Made by a program: the position numbers and the translations under genes. The notes beneath the pieces were generated by a model. The model did no database searches. It was not told the DNA's origin and saw only the letters and a program-made list of their open reading frames with translations. Shown piece by piece: positions 30,793 through 41,303 of a stretch of DNA of 64,000 nt; within the stretch, counting starts at the first letter, position 1; the number at the start of each line of letters is the position of its first letter. The DNA is from Tardiphaga robiniae (GTDB taxonomy: Bacteria > Pseudomonadota > Alphaproteobacteria > Rhizobiales > Xanthobacteraceae): contig NZ_JABMCJ010000079.1 of NCBI RefSeq assembly GCF_013359755.1, positions 62,001 through 126,000 on the forward strand. The letters run 5' to 3'.

Positions 30793-31404
30793 GTGACCAT
30801 CGAATTTCTCATCACCTCGCTGATCGTGGTGGCGTCGCCGGGCACTGGCGCCCTTTACACACTGGCAACTGGTTTCTCGCGCGGAGGCCGCAGCAGCGTC
30901 GTCGCCGCGTTCGGTTGCATGCTCGGCATCGTGCCGCATATGGCCGCCGCGATCCTTGGTCTCGCAGCACTGCTGCACACGAGCGCCGTGGCGTTTCAGG
31001 TGTTCAAATATATCGGCGTCGCCTACCTGCTCTATATGGCCTGGAAGACGCTGCAGGAGCATGGCACGCTGAAGGTGGAGACCGACGATAGCGCGCAGTC
31101 CGCGGTGCAGGTGACGACCACAGCGATCCTGATCAACATCCTCAATCCGAAATTGTCGATCTTCTTCCTCGCCTTTCTGCCCCAGTTCATCAGCGCCGAC
31201 GAGGCGCATCCGCTATCGCAGATGCTGCTGCTCAGCGCGGTATTCATGCTGATGACCTTCGTTGTCTTTGCGCTTTACGGCCTGTTCGCCGCATCAATCC
31301 GCAACCACGTCATCACGCAGCCACGGGTGCTGACCTGGATGCGACGCACTTTTGCCGGGGCGTTTGCCGCGCTCGGCGCCAAACTGGCCTTCGCGGATCG
31401 CTGA
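30793..31404 (+). CDS. LysE/RhtB family exporter
   Basis: The 203-residue product has about six membrane helices and the LysE-family start TIEFLITSLIVVASPGTGAL with the SPGP-like motif (here SPGTGA) and GxxxG contacts. The family exports amino acids such as homoserine, threonine or lysine; the substrate is unknown. A GTG at 30793 is used because GGAG lies eight bases ahead. It follows the caspase gene after 70 bases and is convergent with the MFS gene. Confidence 0.9.
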   Translation: MTIEFLITSLIVVASPGTGALYTLATGFSRGGRSSVVAAFGCMLGIVPHMAAAILGLAALLHTSAVAFQVFKYIGVAYLLYMAWKTLQEHGTLKVETDDSAQSAVQVTTTAILINILNPKLSIFFLAFLPQFISADEAHPLSQMLLLSAVFMLMTFVVFALYGLFAASIRNHVITQPRVLTWMRRTFAGAFAALGAKLAFADR

Positions 31405-31409
31405 CGCGC

Positions 31410-32651
31410 CTATTCCAGCCGCTCGACATTGCGCAGCGTCGGGAACAGCCGCATCCACAGCAACGCTATGGCAACGGTGCCAAGGCCACCGATCAGGGCG
31501 GCGGGCACAGTGCCGAACAGCGCCGCGGTGACGCCGCTCTCGAACTGGCCGAGCTGGTTCGAGGTATTGATGAACAGGTAGTTCACTGCACCGACCCGGC
31601 CGCGCATGTCATCCGGGGTCGCGAGCTGCACCAGCGAGAAACGGATCACCACGCTGACCGTATCGGCGGCGCCGAGCACGGCGAGTGCGGCCACCGACAA
31701 CCACAGCCATTGCGACACCGCGAACACCGCTGTCGCAAGGCCGAAGATAATGACGGCCTGGAACATCCGCATGCCCACCCGGCGATTGATCGACCAGCGC
31801 GTCAGCACGATCGTCGTCAGCAGCGCGCCGACTGCCGGCGCCGCGCGCATGAGGCCGAGGCCCCACGGACCGGTCTGCAGGATATCACGCGCATAGATCG
31901 GAAGCAGCGCAGTGGCGCCGCCGAGCAGCACCGCGAACAGATCGAGCGAAATGGTGCCGAGGATCGCCGGATTGCTGCGCACGAAGCCCACGCCGGCAAA
32001 CAAAGTCCGCAGCGACGGCGGATCCTTCACCGCCACCTCGCGCGCCAGTTTGATCGCACTGTTGAGCCCGCCGCCGATCAGCCAGAATGCCGCCATCAGC
32101 ACATAGGGCGTCGACGGAGATAGCGCGTACGCGATGCCGCCGAGCGCAGGGCCGCAAATCATCGCCACCTGAAACACGCCGGTGGAAAGTGCCGTCGCTT
32201 TTTGCAGGCGACCTTCCGGTACGACGCCGGGCAGCAGCGCCGAGCCGGCCGGCGCCTCGAAGGCCGTCGCCGCGCCGATCACCACCAGCGCCACGAAAAT
32301 CTGCGGCACCGTAATCCAACCGGCATAGGTGCCCCAGGCGAGCAGGATCGCTGTCAGCCCCTGCAGCGTCTGGCAGATCTGCACCACGCGGCGGCGGTCG
32401 TAGCGGTCGGCGATATGGCCGGCGACGAAGACCAGCGCCAGCATCGGCACGAATTGCGCGAGGCCGACCATACCGAGCTGGAACGCGCTGCCGGTCAGAT
32501 CATAGATCTGCCAACCGACCGCGACAGCGGCAATCTGCGACGCGAAGCGCGAGAAGCTGCGCGACACCATGTAGTACAGATACGGCGGATGGCGCAGCAA
32601 AAGCCGCGCGCCATCCGTGACCACGCCGGCAGACTGATCGGCGAGTGTCAT
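31410..32651 (-). CDS. MFS transporter (EntS/MFS_3 type)
   Basis: The 413-residue protein has twelve predicted membrane helices and the MFS loop motif GHIADRYDRRRVVQICQ between helices 2 and 3, and resembles the EntS-like MFS_3 group of exporters. Its ATG overlaps the stop of the MDR dehydrogenase by four bases, so it ends a minus-strand unit that also includes the methyltransferase and the Cys-box hydrolase. Confidence 0.9.
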   Translation of the reverse strand: MTLADQSAGVVTDGARLLLRHPPYLYYMVSRSFSRFASQIAAVAVGWQIYDLTGSAFQLGMVGLAQFVPMLALVFVAGHIADRYDRRRVVQICQTLQGLTAILLAWGTYAGWITVPQIFVALVVIGAATAFEAPAGSALLPGVVPEGRLQKATALSTGVFQVAMICGPALGGIAYALSPSTPYVLMAAFWLIGGGLNSAIKLAREVAVKDPPSLRTLFAGVGFVRSNPAILGTISLDLFAVLLGGATALLPIYARDILQTGPWGLGLMRAAPAVGALLTTIVLTRWSINRRVGMRMFQAVIIFGLATAVFAVSQWLWLSVAALAVLGAADTVSVVIRFSLVQLATPDDMRGRVGAVNYLFINTSNQLGQFESGVTAALFGTVPAALIGGLGTVAIALLWMRLFPTLRNVERLE

Positions 32652-33784
32652 CCCGGCATGTTCGGATTGATCAGATACTTCTCGCCGGTGGCGCGCTTCG
32701 CATAGGCCCGGAGATTGTCGAGCTGCAACACGCCTTCGAGCGAAATCACCTTGGTGTAGTGACTGGCGAAGGTGGTCTTGAGTTCGGCGACCACGCGGGC
32801 ACGGAGCCTGGCGGCATCGGCCGCTCCGATCTTCTGCAGGAACGGGAACAGCAGCCAGCCGCCCATGCCCCAGGCCATCCCGGCAGGGACGAATTCGATC
32901 GGGCGTAGATCCAGCCGACCGTAGACATAGACCTGCTTGTGGGTCGTCGAGCCATAGCGGCTATAGACCTTCATGGCCTTGACGGCGGCGACTTCCATCG
33001 CCTGCAGGATCTGGCCCTGCAGCTTGCCGCCACCGGTGGCGTCGAAAGCCAGCGTGGCATTGGTGGCAATCAATGCGGCAGTCAGGTCTTCCATGAAACT
33101 CGGCGACGTCGAGTTGCAGACATATTTCGCGCCGATCCCGCGTAGCAGTTTCTCCTGCTCCTCGCTGCGAACGATGTTGACGAGATCGATGCCGTCCTTC
33201 TGGCAGATCTTGTTGAGCATCTGGCCGAGATTGGACGCGGCGGCCGTATGCACCAGCGCCGTGTGCCCTTCCCGCTTCATGGTCTCGACCATGCCGAGCG
33301 AGGTCAGCGGGTTGACGAAGCAGGATGCGCCCTCGGTGGCCGTCGTGCCCTCGGGCAGCGGCAGACATTCCTTGGCCTTGATGACGCGATACTGCGCATA
33401 CATCGCGCCGCCGATCATCGCGACGGTCTTGCCGAGCAGCGCTTGCGCGGCCTCGGACGATCCGGCCTTCACCACCGTGCCGGCGCCCTCATTGCCGACC
33501 GCCATCGACTCGTCGAGACGGCCGCCCATCGCCTTCATATTGGCCTGCGGGACGGTTGCTGTGACGATCGAGGACGCGCCAGAGCCGGAGGCTTTCGCGC
33601 TGGCCGGATCGGCCGCGCCGAGAAGGAGACCGAGATCCGACGGATTGATCGGCGCAGCCTCGATGCGCACGACGACCTCGTCGGGACCCGGCGCCGGGAT
33701 CGCCACCTGCTGCAGCGAGATTTCCAGTTCTCCGCTGCTTTTGATGAGCGAGCGCAGTTCAAGTCCGGATGTGATGTCAGTCAT
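32648..33784 (-). CDS. MDR-family zinc-binding-dehydrogenase-like oxidoreductase
   Basis: The 378-residue product has the GroES-like N-terminal domain (PDEVVVRIEAAPINPSDLG) and a Rossmann domain with an atypical nucleotide loop (HTAAASNLGQMLNKICQK). The structural-zinc Cys cluster is absent, placing it nearer to quinone or enoyl reductases than to zinc alcohol dehydrogenases. An insertion rich in Ala/Ser follows residue 55. The substrate is unknown. It is coupled to the MFS gene by overlap. Confidence 0.87.
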   Translation of the reverse strand: MTDITSGLELRSLIKSSGELEISLQQVAIPAPGPDEVVVRIEAAPINPSDLGLLLGAADPASAKASGSGASSIVTATVPQANMKAMGGRLDESMAVGNEGAGTVVKAGSSEAAQALLGKTVAMIGGAMYAQYRVIKAKECLPLPEGTTATEGASCFVNPLTSLGMVETMKREGHTALVHTAAASNLGQMLNKICQKDGIDLVNIVRSEEQEKLLRGIGAKYVCNSTSPSFMEDLTAALIATNATLAFDATGGGKLQGQILQAMEVAAVKAMKVYSRYGSTTHKQVYVYGRLDLRPIEFVPAGMAWGMGGWLLFPFLQKIGAADAARLRARVVAELKTTFASHYTKVISLEGVLQLDNLRAYAKRATGEKYLINPNMPG

Positions 33785-33824
33785 GGTCGTTTCCCCTTAA
33801 TCTGTCCGGCGGTCTGGTGCCGCG

Positions 33825-34412
33825 TCAGTAGATGCCCGGAATGATGCGCTTGGTTTCACGCATATAGGCCCGGTAGTCGTCGCCGAATGCCTCGATCAGC
33901 ATCCGCTCTTCATAGTCGATGCGGGTGAAGAACAGGATCGCGATCGCGACCAGCCCGCCCAGCGCGGCCATGGCATTCGGCAGCAGGAATGCCTGCGCCA
34001 GTGCCCACAACCAGAACGAGGCATACATCGGATGGCGGATGCTGCGATAGACGCCGGCACGCACGATCTGGTGAGCCTCGCGGATTTCCAGACTGGCCGA
34101 CCACTGCCGGCCGAGATCCTTGTGTGAGCGGCGAAACAGCCAGAGCGACAGCACATAGAGTGCAGCGCCAACCACGACCGCCGCATAATTCAGCTGATAG
34201 TTCAGCGCGGCCGGCAAGCCGGTCACCAGCCAGATCAGCGGTACCACGAACAGGCCGATGGTGGCGATCGCCAGCAGGATGCGTTCACGGCTCCAGCCGA
34301 CCGCGCGCAGCGTCGCCGTGCGGCGAGCCTTGCGCGCATAAGGATAGCGAATGATGAACCAGGCGATCAGACCGATCGCCCAGACATATGTTCCAAGAAG
34401 TGACGCGGTCAT
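33825..34412 (-). CDS. isoprenylcysteine methyltransferase-like membrane protein
   Basis: The 195-residue integral membrane protein ends with the ICMT/PEMT-type motif set: RHPMYASFWLWALAQ for cofactor binding, then DYEERMLIEAFGDDYRAYM. Such proteins use S-adenosylmethionine to methylate lipids or small molecules, or have no known substrate. It lies 40 bases before the MDR gene and 18 after the Cys-box hydrolase on the same strand. Confidence 0.85.
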   Translation of the reverse strand: MTASLLGTYVWAIGLIAWFIIRYPYARKARRTATLRAVGWSRERILLAIATIGLFVVPLIWLVTGLPAALNYQLNYAAVVVGAALYVLSLWLFRRSHKDLGRQWSASLEIREAHQIVRAGVYRSIRHPMYASFWLWALAQAFLLPNAMAALGGLVAIAILFFTRIDYEERMLIEAFGDDYRAYMRETKRIIPGIY

Positions 34413-34430
34413 TGTCGTCCGATCAGGCCA

Positions 34431-35681
34431 TCATGCGGCATTCACGGATGCCCCGGCTTGCGATTGAGAGGATGTGATCTTGGACAGCGGCATGTCCAGC
34501 AGCGCGCCATCCGCACTGAAGCGTTTGAGGCCGCCTTCGCCCGCGGTGATCTCGTCGAACGGCAGAGGACCGCAAATCACCATGCAATAGTCGTAGGGCG
34601 CGCGGCACTGGTTGCCCATCACCATCTGATAATGGATGCGCATGAAGCTGAAGCGATAGCGCTTGAACTGCTCCATGCCCATCATCGCATGCATCTGGAC
34701 GCGCCGGATGTTCGGCCTGCCCTCGTCGCGGTCGCGGCTGCGGCGCTTCAAGGTCACGGGATCGAAGCGGTAGAAACTGATGACGTCGTCGCGGGCGTGA
34801 TATTCGGTCCAGCGGATCGCCGGCGTGTCGGCGACGAGGCGCGTTGCTGCGCGTACGCTCTTGCCGGCGGGGTGCAACGCGAACTTCGGGATGGTCGCGC
34901 TCACCGTCATCACGCAGATGGTCGGGCCGTGTTTGGTGAGATCCGGGTCGAGCACGAGTGCGCGGGCCACCGCCTCCATCACCAATGCCGCACCAAGGCA
35001 ATGCCCGACGATGACGATCTCGTCGACATCGGCCTTCTGCGCGCGGGCCACGATTACCCCCGCGAATTCATCGACGCGCGCCGTCATCTTCGGGCGCTGG
35101 CCATGGACATATTGCCGCGAGAAAATCCAGTCGTCGAACACATGATTGATCGGCTTGCGCCAGCCGTAATGGTGCAACAGCGCCGTGAAGACGGCAGCAG
35201 CAACAATTGCGCCAGCGATCCATGCGGCGGCGGCATTCATGCCAAGCAGCCAGGTCAGCCCATAGCCCACCGCTGCGCCAGATGCAGCAAAGCCCGCGAT
35301 CCACAGATAGGAGAACAGGAAGAAGCCGGCATATTTCCAGCTCGCGAAGAAGAAGCGGAACAGGGTTCCCGTCACCAGCCAGTCGCCCAGCGTAACAAAG
35401 GCGGCGCCCAATCGCGACAGCATGCTTCGGGTGTGATCCTGCAGGATCAGGTCATCCCAGCGCAGCATTTCGTAGGTGGTTTCGGTCTTCCAGTTAGGTC
35501 CGGAGGTCTCGGCCCGCCAGGATGCGCTCACATCCGTAGCGTCAAGCACGCCAGACGCCTTCGCGGACACGCTCCACGTCTTCTCGAAACTCGACAGCGA
35601 ACGGCGGAACCGCTCGAGCTGCGTGTCCGGCAGAATCGGGTCGTAGCCGCCAATGTGGAAGACATGTCGCCGCGCGATCAT
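34431..35681 (-). CDS. membrane alpha/beta-hydrolase-like protein with Cys lipase box
   Basis: The 416-residue product has two hydrophobic helices at about 117-145 and 147-170 and a hydrolase-fold core with IVIVGHCLGAALVMEA. The nucleophile elbow is GHCLG, with Cys228 replacing the usual Ser, as in PHA synthases and dienelactone hydrolases. Candidate acid and base residues follow (WTEYHARDDVIS; MRIHYQM). No close characterised family is recognised. The ATG at 35681 (MIARRHVFHIGGYDP) is favoured over the 53-codon upstream extension. It heads the four-gene minus-strand cluster. Confidence 0.75.
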   Translation of the reverse strand: MIARRHVFHIGGYDPILPDTQLERFRRSLSSFEKTWSVSAKASGVLDATDVSASWRAETSGPNWKTETTYEMLRWDDLILQDHTRSMLSRLGAAFVTLGDWLVTGTLFRFFFASWKYAGFFLFSYLWIAGFAASGAAVGYGLTWLLGMNAAAAWIAGAIVAAAVFTALLHHYGWRKPINHVFDDWIFSRQYVHGQRPKMTARVDEFAGVIVARAQKADVDEIVIVGHCLGAALVMEAVARALVLDPDLTKHGPTICVMTVSATIPKFALHPAGKSVRAATRLVADTPAIRWTEYHARDDVISFYRFDPVTLKRRSRDRDEGRPNIRRVQMHAMMGMEQFKRYRFSFMRIHYQMVMGNQCRAPYDYCMVICGPLPFDEITAGEGGLKRFSADGALLDMPLSKITSSQSQAGASVNAA

Positions 35682-35927
35682 CGTCCGTTCGCTCCCGAGT
35701 GCATCACGCACCGTTCTGATCCGGTGCATAGCAAATTCGCCCGCGCCGACAAACCTGCCCCATGCCCAAAACGGAAGCGTCCGGCAGGATTTTGTCGCCC
35801 TCAGGTCACACAGCCGCTCTTTCGCAACCCCCTTCATCACAATTCCGGGAATCGAGGCAGGACTGTGATTGACGGCAGGGTCTTATGTCTGAACATGTCG
35901 CGGGTTTTTTCGAAGAAAGAAAGCACT

Positions 35928-36608
35928 ATGTCGATTGCTCTCAAGGGCTTCAAACGGCCGTCGTGGACCTCTCCAGCGGCCGTTTTGCTGATTCTGTCGT
36001 CGCTCTTTGTGGCCTCACTCGCGAGTTCCGGGGATGCCGATGCGGCGCCCGGCCGTCGCCCTGGCCATGTCTATCTCTATCGTGGCCTCATGAACGTGTT
36101 CTCGCTCGGCATGGATCAGATCGCCTACAAGCTCGAAGCCGCCGGCGTCGCCTCCTCGGTCAGCAATCACACGCTGTGGAGCGGCCAGGCAGACGACATG
36201 ATCGCCCGGTACAAGGCCGGTAACCGCGAACCGATCATCCTGATGGGCCACTCGGCCGGTGCCGACGTGACCATCTCGATTGCCCGCAAGCTCGCACAGT
36301 ACAACATCCCGGTGGCGCTGATCGTGAACTTCGATCCGGTGGCGCCCGATGCCGTCCCCAACAACGTGAAGCAGATCGTGAACTATTACGTACCTGCCGG
36401 CTGGGGGCGCGCGGTGTCTGCGGATCCCCGCTTCAAGGGCAAGCTTGCCAACGTCAACGAGAACGCCACCACCAACCACTTCTCGATCGACAAGGACGAC
36501 AGCCTGCAGCGTCAGGCCATTGCCCGTGTCATGGCCGTGACCGGCGGCGGTATTCGCCGCAAGCCGGCGGCGCCGAAGCCTGCGCAGGTCTCGGCTGCTC
36601 CGCAATAA
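35928..36608 (+). CDS. exported alpha/beta-hydrolase fold protein
   Basis: The 226-residue product has an N-terminal hydrophobic signal (about 15-40) and a lipase-like fold with GHSAG around Ser109 (ILMGHSAGADVTIS), Asp in NFDPVAPDA and His in NHFSIDKDD, a plausible catalytic triad. A Lys/Pro/Ala-rich tail ends the protein. The function is unknown. ATG 35928 is chosen; an in-frame ATG at 35895 is an alternative. A strong hairpin follows the stop. Confidence 0.78.
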   Translation: MSIALKGFKRPSWTSPAAVLLILSSLFVASLASSGDADAAPGRRPGHVYLYRGLMNVFSLGMDQIAYKLEAAGVASSVSNHTLWSGQADDMIARYKAGNREPIILMGHSAGADVTISIARKLAQYNIPVALIVNFDPVAPDAVPNNVKQIVNYYVPAGWGRAVSADPRFKGKLANVNENATTNHFSIDKDDSLQRQAIARVMAVTGGGIRRKPAAPKPAQVSAAPQ

Positions 36609-36630
36609 CACGCAGCCAATATCGAAACGC

Positions 36631-36669
36631 ATTCAGCCGAGGTGATCATCACCTCGGCTGAATTGTTTT
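36631..36669. terminator. bidirectional terminator
   Basis: A perfect 15-base stem (from ATTCAGCC to GGCTGAAT) with a three-base loop is followed on the plus strand by TGTTTT. It lies between the convergent hydrolase and RTX-glycosidase genes. Confidence 0.85.
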
Positions 36670-36684
36670 GGCCATCCGAAATCC

Positions 36685-38706
36685 TCAGACGATCAGAACG
36701 TCATGATGCGATGGAGGCGTCACCGGCGCGAGCGCGGCATCGTGAGTGCCGAGAGCGTCGTCCGGCGCCGGCGCGGCCGCGACGGGATGGCTAGATGCCG
36801 TCAGGACCTGAGCAAGAACGACTTCCGCAGCGCCCTCACCCTGCGCACTATTCTGCACCTCCGCGTGCCCGGACATCGTGTGGCCGGACGTCAGACTGAA
36901 AGCAAAGTTCTCACTGCCAGTGCTGCTCGCAAGTGCTTGTCCAAGCGTATCGACGGCAATACTGGCATTCGCGAATTTCAGAAACTCCGTATTGGTGAGA
37001 TAGTCGGTGCCGTCGCGACCGGCGATTCCGTCGGTGACGATCGTCTGAGCGCCACTGCGGCTGATGCTGTAGTCGGCCACATTGCCGGAGAATACCGCGG
37101 TGTCGGTGCCGTTGCCGCCATTGATGATGTCGTTGCCGATCCCGCCAGCAATGTAGTCATCGCCATCTCCACCGCGGACGACATCGTTGTCGCTTGAGGC
37201 ACCGAAGAACCAGTCCTGATGCTTGGTCGTGTCGAATTGGATGCTGCGGACATAGAGATCGAACGAGCCGGGTGAACTGGCATTGGTGCCGTCGGCCGGC
37301 ACCAGATCGACGCCGTTGATGGCAATGTCCTTGAAATGCAGCGCGCGCCCGGGCTCGGAATTTGCGAGATTGATCGCGACAGTGGAGATGCTGGCGGGAT
37401 TGTCGAAAGTGACCGTGTAGGTCTGGTAGCCCGACGGATCGCTCGCGGGCGTGAATTCAAGCACGCCCGAAACCGGCTGGCCATTGACCAGAACCTGTGC
37501 CTGCGCGCCGATTCCGTTCACGACGGAGCCATAACCCGTCAGCGTGATAGTGGTCGTGGCGAGCTTGCCCGCTACGCTTGGACCGGCGACAATCGTATCG
37601 TTCCCGGCACCGCCATAGATCTCGTCATGACCGAGCCCGCCGAAGATGACGTCGTTGCCACCTCCGAGATCGATCGTATCGCCAATCGACGAGCCCGTGA
37701 CGGTGACGCCCGGCGTTGCTCCTGTCCCATGGAAATATTGCGCCACCACATCCTGCGCCGGCTTGTCCATGACCGAATAGCCGGTCTCCGAATAGAAGTT
37801 GTTGAGGTCCCACTGCCAGAACTCCACGCCTTTCAGCCAGCTGCCGCCATGCGCGCTCCAGACCTGAAAGAACGCATTATAGGCATCGGCCTGCTCGGCG
37901 AGATCCGCAGGTGCCTTCGATGATCCGCCGCCCGGATTTATCGCGGTGCCGTCGATGCTGCGATAGCCGACCTCGGTCATCAGCACCGGCTTGCCGTATT
38001 CCAACGCCAGCGAGTGAAAGAAATCGACGGGCGACTGATAGCCGAATGCTTTCGCGTAATACGGATTGTACGGCACCTCATTCCAGGCGTGTACGAGATC
38101 GTCCACCGTCGGCGTGGTGCTAGCCGTCAAGGGTGGATAGGCGTTGATGCCGATCGTATCGACCTGGTCCCAGAAGCTGACCTTGGATGCCTCGTCGGTT
38201 GCCGCCGCATAAGTAACTTCGCCATGATAGACGCCGCGCACAGCGTCGATGATATCGACCCAGTAGCTGCGATAGGCGTCGCCCGACAGGCTGCTCATCT
38301 CGTTGCCGATAGCGAAACTGGCGACATCACCCTGCTCCGCAATTTCGGCCAGATGCACGATCTCGGCCTTGTACGACGCAAAGAACGCATCGACATCCGA
38401 CGGCGCCAGACTGTGCGAGATCGTGCCGTCGAGACCTGTGATGCCGGGCTTGAAGACAACATCCAGCCCCGCAGCATGGGCCTTCTGAAAACCAGCCAGC
38501 AGGCTCGCATCGCTTTCGGTCTTGTCCGGCACGGCGAGCACGTCATTGCCCGTACGGCTGTCGGTCCATATCCGCGTCGTCAGCGCGATCGAATTCGATC
38601 CCAGAGACGCCATGGCCTGAAACGCCTGATCGGCCGACGCACTGGAGAACTGTCCATTCCACTCCGACAGTGCACCGAAACCTTGGACCTTAAAGATGTT
38701 GGGCAT
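36685..38706 (-). CDS. RTX-type secreted glycoside hydrolase with carbohydrate-binding domain
   Basis: The 673-residue product has a TIM-barrel glycosidase at about 1-330, with likely acid/base Glu136 (AIGNEMSSL) and nucleophile Glu245 (LMTEVGYRS), resembling GH113-type beta-mannanases. RTX nonapeptide repeats follow (about 345-375, GGGNDVIFGG), then a beta-sandwich resembling xylan-binding CBM36/60 (about 382-497), then more RTX repeats (about 505-545). There is no N-terminal signal peptide, consistent with type I secretion. GGAGAG precedes the ATG at 38706. Confidence 0.83.
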   Translation of the reverse strand: MPNIFKVQGFGALSEWNGQFSSASADQAFQAMASLGSNSIALTTRIWTDSRTGNDVLAVPDKTESDASLLAGFQKAHAAGLDVVFKPGITGLDGTISHSLAPSDVDAFFASYKAEIVHLAEIAEQGDVASFAIGNEMSSLSGDAYRSYWVDIIDAVRGVYHGEVTYAAATDEASKVSFWDQVDTIGINAYPPLTASTTPTVDDLVHAWNEVPYNPYYAKAFGYQSPVDFFHSLALEYGKPVLMTEVGYRSIDGTAINPGGGSSKAPADLAEQADAYNAFFQVWSAHGGSWLKGVEFWQWDLNNFYSETGYSVMDKPAQDVVAQYFHGTGATPGVTVTGSSIGDTIDLGGGNDVIFGGLGHDEIYGGAGNDTIVAGPSVAGKLATTTITLTGYGSVVNGIGAQAQVLVNGQPVSGVLEFTPASDPSGYQTYTVTFDNPASISTVAINLANSEPGRALHFKDIAINGVDLVPADGTNASSPGSFDLYVRSIQFDTTKHQDWFFGASSDNDVVRGGDGDDYIAGGIGNDIINGGNGTDTAVFSGNVADYSISRSGAQTIVTDGIAGRDGTDYLTNTEFLKFANASIAVDTLGQALASSTGSENFAFSLTSGHTMSGHAEVQNSAQGEGAAEVVLAQVLTASSHPVAAAPAPDDALGTHDAALAPVTPPSHHDVLIV

Positions 38707-38752
38707 TCGCGCTCTCCATCGGCATTGTCTGGAGAAGGCTGAACCCGCAACG

Positions 38753-38814
38753 TGATACCTTCGCGACCGCAATGGGGTATCATAATGACGTCTACAAATT
38801 GAACCTCGTTGTAG
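38753..38814. promoter_or_regulatory. two inverted repeats upstream of the RTX glycosidase
   Basis: TGATACC (38753-38759) pairs with GGTATCA (38776-38782), and CTACAA (38792-38797) pairs with TTGTAG (38809-38814). They lie 50-110 bases ahead of the start and could be operator sites. No regulator is encoded nearby. Confidence 0.3.
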
Positions 38815-38840
38815 GCTTACGCGGTCAGGGTCATTCAATG

Positions 38841-38874
38841 AAAAACGCCGCCCGCTATTTCAGCGAACGGCGTT
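38841..38874 (-). terminator. rho-independent terminator of eno
   Basis: On the minus strand AACGCCG and CGGCGTT form the outer stem with a shorter inner CGCT/AGCG pairing, followed by TTTTT. It lies about 40 bases after the eno stop. Confidence 0.8.
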
Positions 38875-38916
38875 GATCGCGTAGTTTCTTGCTCGGCCGA
38901 AGGCCGCGCTTGCGCT

Positions 38917-40242
<1,326 letters not shown>

Positions 40243-40328
40243 CTACAGCAAGCCTCCCGGCGGGAAAACCCCGCCTGACGTGACGACTGGCCCGGGATTG
40301 GCTATGAACCGCCATAACGGAGATATTT

Positions 40329-40808
40329 ATGTCAAAAACACCCCGCAAATCCCCCAAATTGCCGGCTGACTTGCAGCTCGGCCGCGCCGTGGAATGGCCG
40401 ACCTCCCCGGAGCAGGCCAAACTCGACCGGGTGCCGAACCCGCAGAAGGACACCAATTACGTGGTGCGCTTCACGGCGCCGGAATTCACCTCGCTGTGCC
40501 CGATCACCGGCCAGCCGGATTTCGCCCATCTGATGATCGACTATGTGCCCGGCCAGTGGCTGGTCGAGTCGAAGTCGCTCAAGCTGTATCTCGCCTCGTT
40601 CCGCAATCACGGTGCCTTCCACGAGGATTGCACCGTGGAGATCGGCAAGCGCGTCGCCTCCACCATCAAGCCGAAATGGCTGCGCATCGGCGGTTACTGG
40701 TATCCGCGCGGCGGCATCCCCATTGATGTGTTCTGGCAAACCGGAACGCTGCCCAAGGGCGTCTGGGTCCCCGAGCAAGGCGTCGCTCCGTATCGCGGAC
40801 GGGGGTGA
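40329..40808 (+). CDS. queF: NADPH-dependent preQ0 reductase QueF (type I, short form)
   Basis: QueF reduces preQ0 to preQ1 in queuosine synthesis. The 159-residue product has the catalytic Cys57 and Asp64 in [13 protein letters not shown], the QueF NADPH motif ([16 protein letters not shown]) and the substrate-binding FHEDC. The stop overlaps a possible GTG of the following NUDIX gene, but that gene probably starts later. Confidence 0.96.
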   Translation: MSKTPRKSPKLPADLQLGRAVEWPTSPEQAKLDRVPNPQKDTNYVVRFTAPEFTSLCPITGQPDFAHLMIDYVPGQWLVESKSLKLYLASFRNHGAFHEDCTVEIGKRVASTIKPKWLRIGGYWYPRGGIPIDVFWQTGTLPKGVWVPEQGVAPYRGRG

Positions 40809-40846
40809 AACCTCAGCCCGAAAGGGAAACAACGGAAGATCCAAGC

Positions 40847-41296
40847 ATGCGCCAGCGCAAATCCGCGCGTCTGCTCGTCATCGACAACGACGGGCGCGTT
40901 TTGCTCTTCCGTTTTGTTCACAAATCAGGTGCCCTCGCCGGCCAGGATTATTGGGCAACACCGGGCGGAGGTTTAGAGGAAGGTGAGACCTTCCATGACG
41001 CTGCCATTCGCGAACTCCGGGAAGAAACGGGCTTGATCCGCGATACAGTCGGTGAGCCTGTGGCGGACCGAGAGTTCAGCCTACAAATGCCCGACGGCGA
41101 GTGTGTCAGCGCGTTCGAGAAATATTACCTCGTAACATCGCACGATGCCACGCTGTCCCGTCTCGGATGGACCCCGGATGAGTCGGAAGTGATCGCCGAT
41201 CACCACTGGTGGTCGCGAGATGAATTGATGCACACGACCGAGATCGTCTGGCCTGAACAAATACTGCAGATGCTGGCGACCGCCGCACCACGCTAG
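40847..41296 (+). CDS. NUDIX hydrolase
   Basis: The 149-residue product contains a complete NUDIX box (GGGLEEGETFHDAAIRELRE followed by ETGL). The family hydrolyses nucleoside diphosphates linked to other groups; the substrate is unknown. ATG 40847 (MRQRKSARLLVIDNDG) is preceded by GGAAG at about eight bases. A GTG at 40805 overlapping the queF stop is an alternative. It is convergent with the MFS gene. Confidence 0.9.
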   Translation: MRQRKSARLLVIDNDGRVLLFRFVHKSGALAGQDYWATPGGGLEEGETFHDAAIRELREETGLIRDTVGEPVADREFSLQMPDGECVSAFEKYYLVTSHDATLSRLGWTPDESEVIADHHWWSRDELMHTTEIVWPEQILQMLATAAPR

Positions 41297-41303
41297 CTCG
41301 ACG

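Noticed and set aside
34458..35927. Long plus-strand frame running into the exported hydrolase at 35928
   Set aside because: The first 490 codons are antisense to the Cys-box hydrolase. Only the part from 35928 has a signal peptide and hydrolase motifs.
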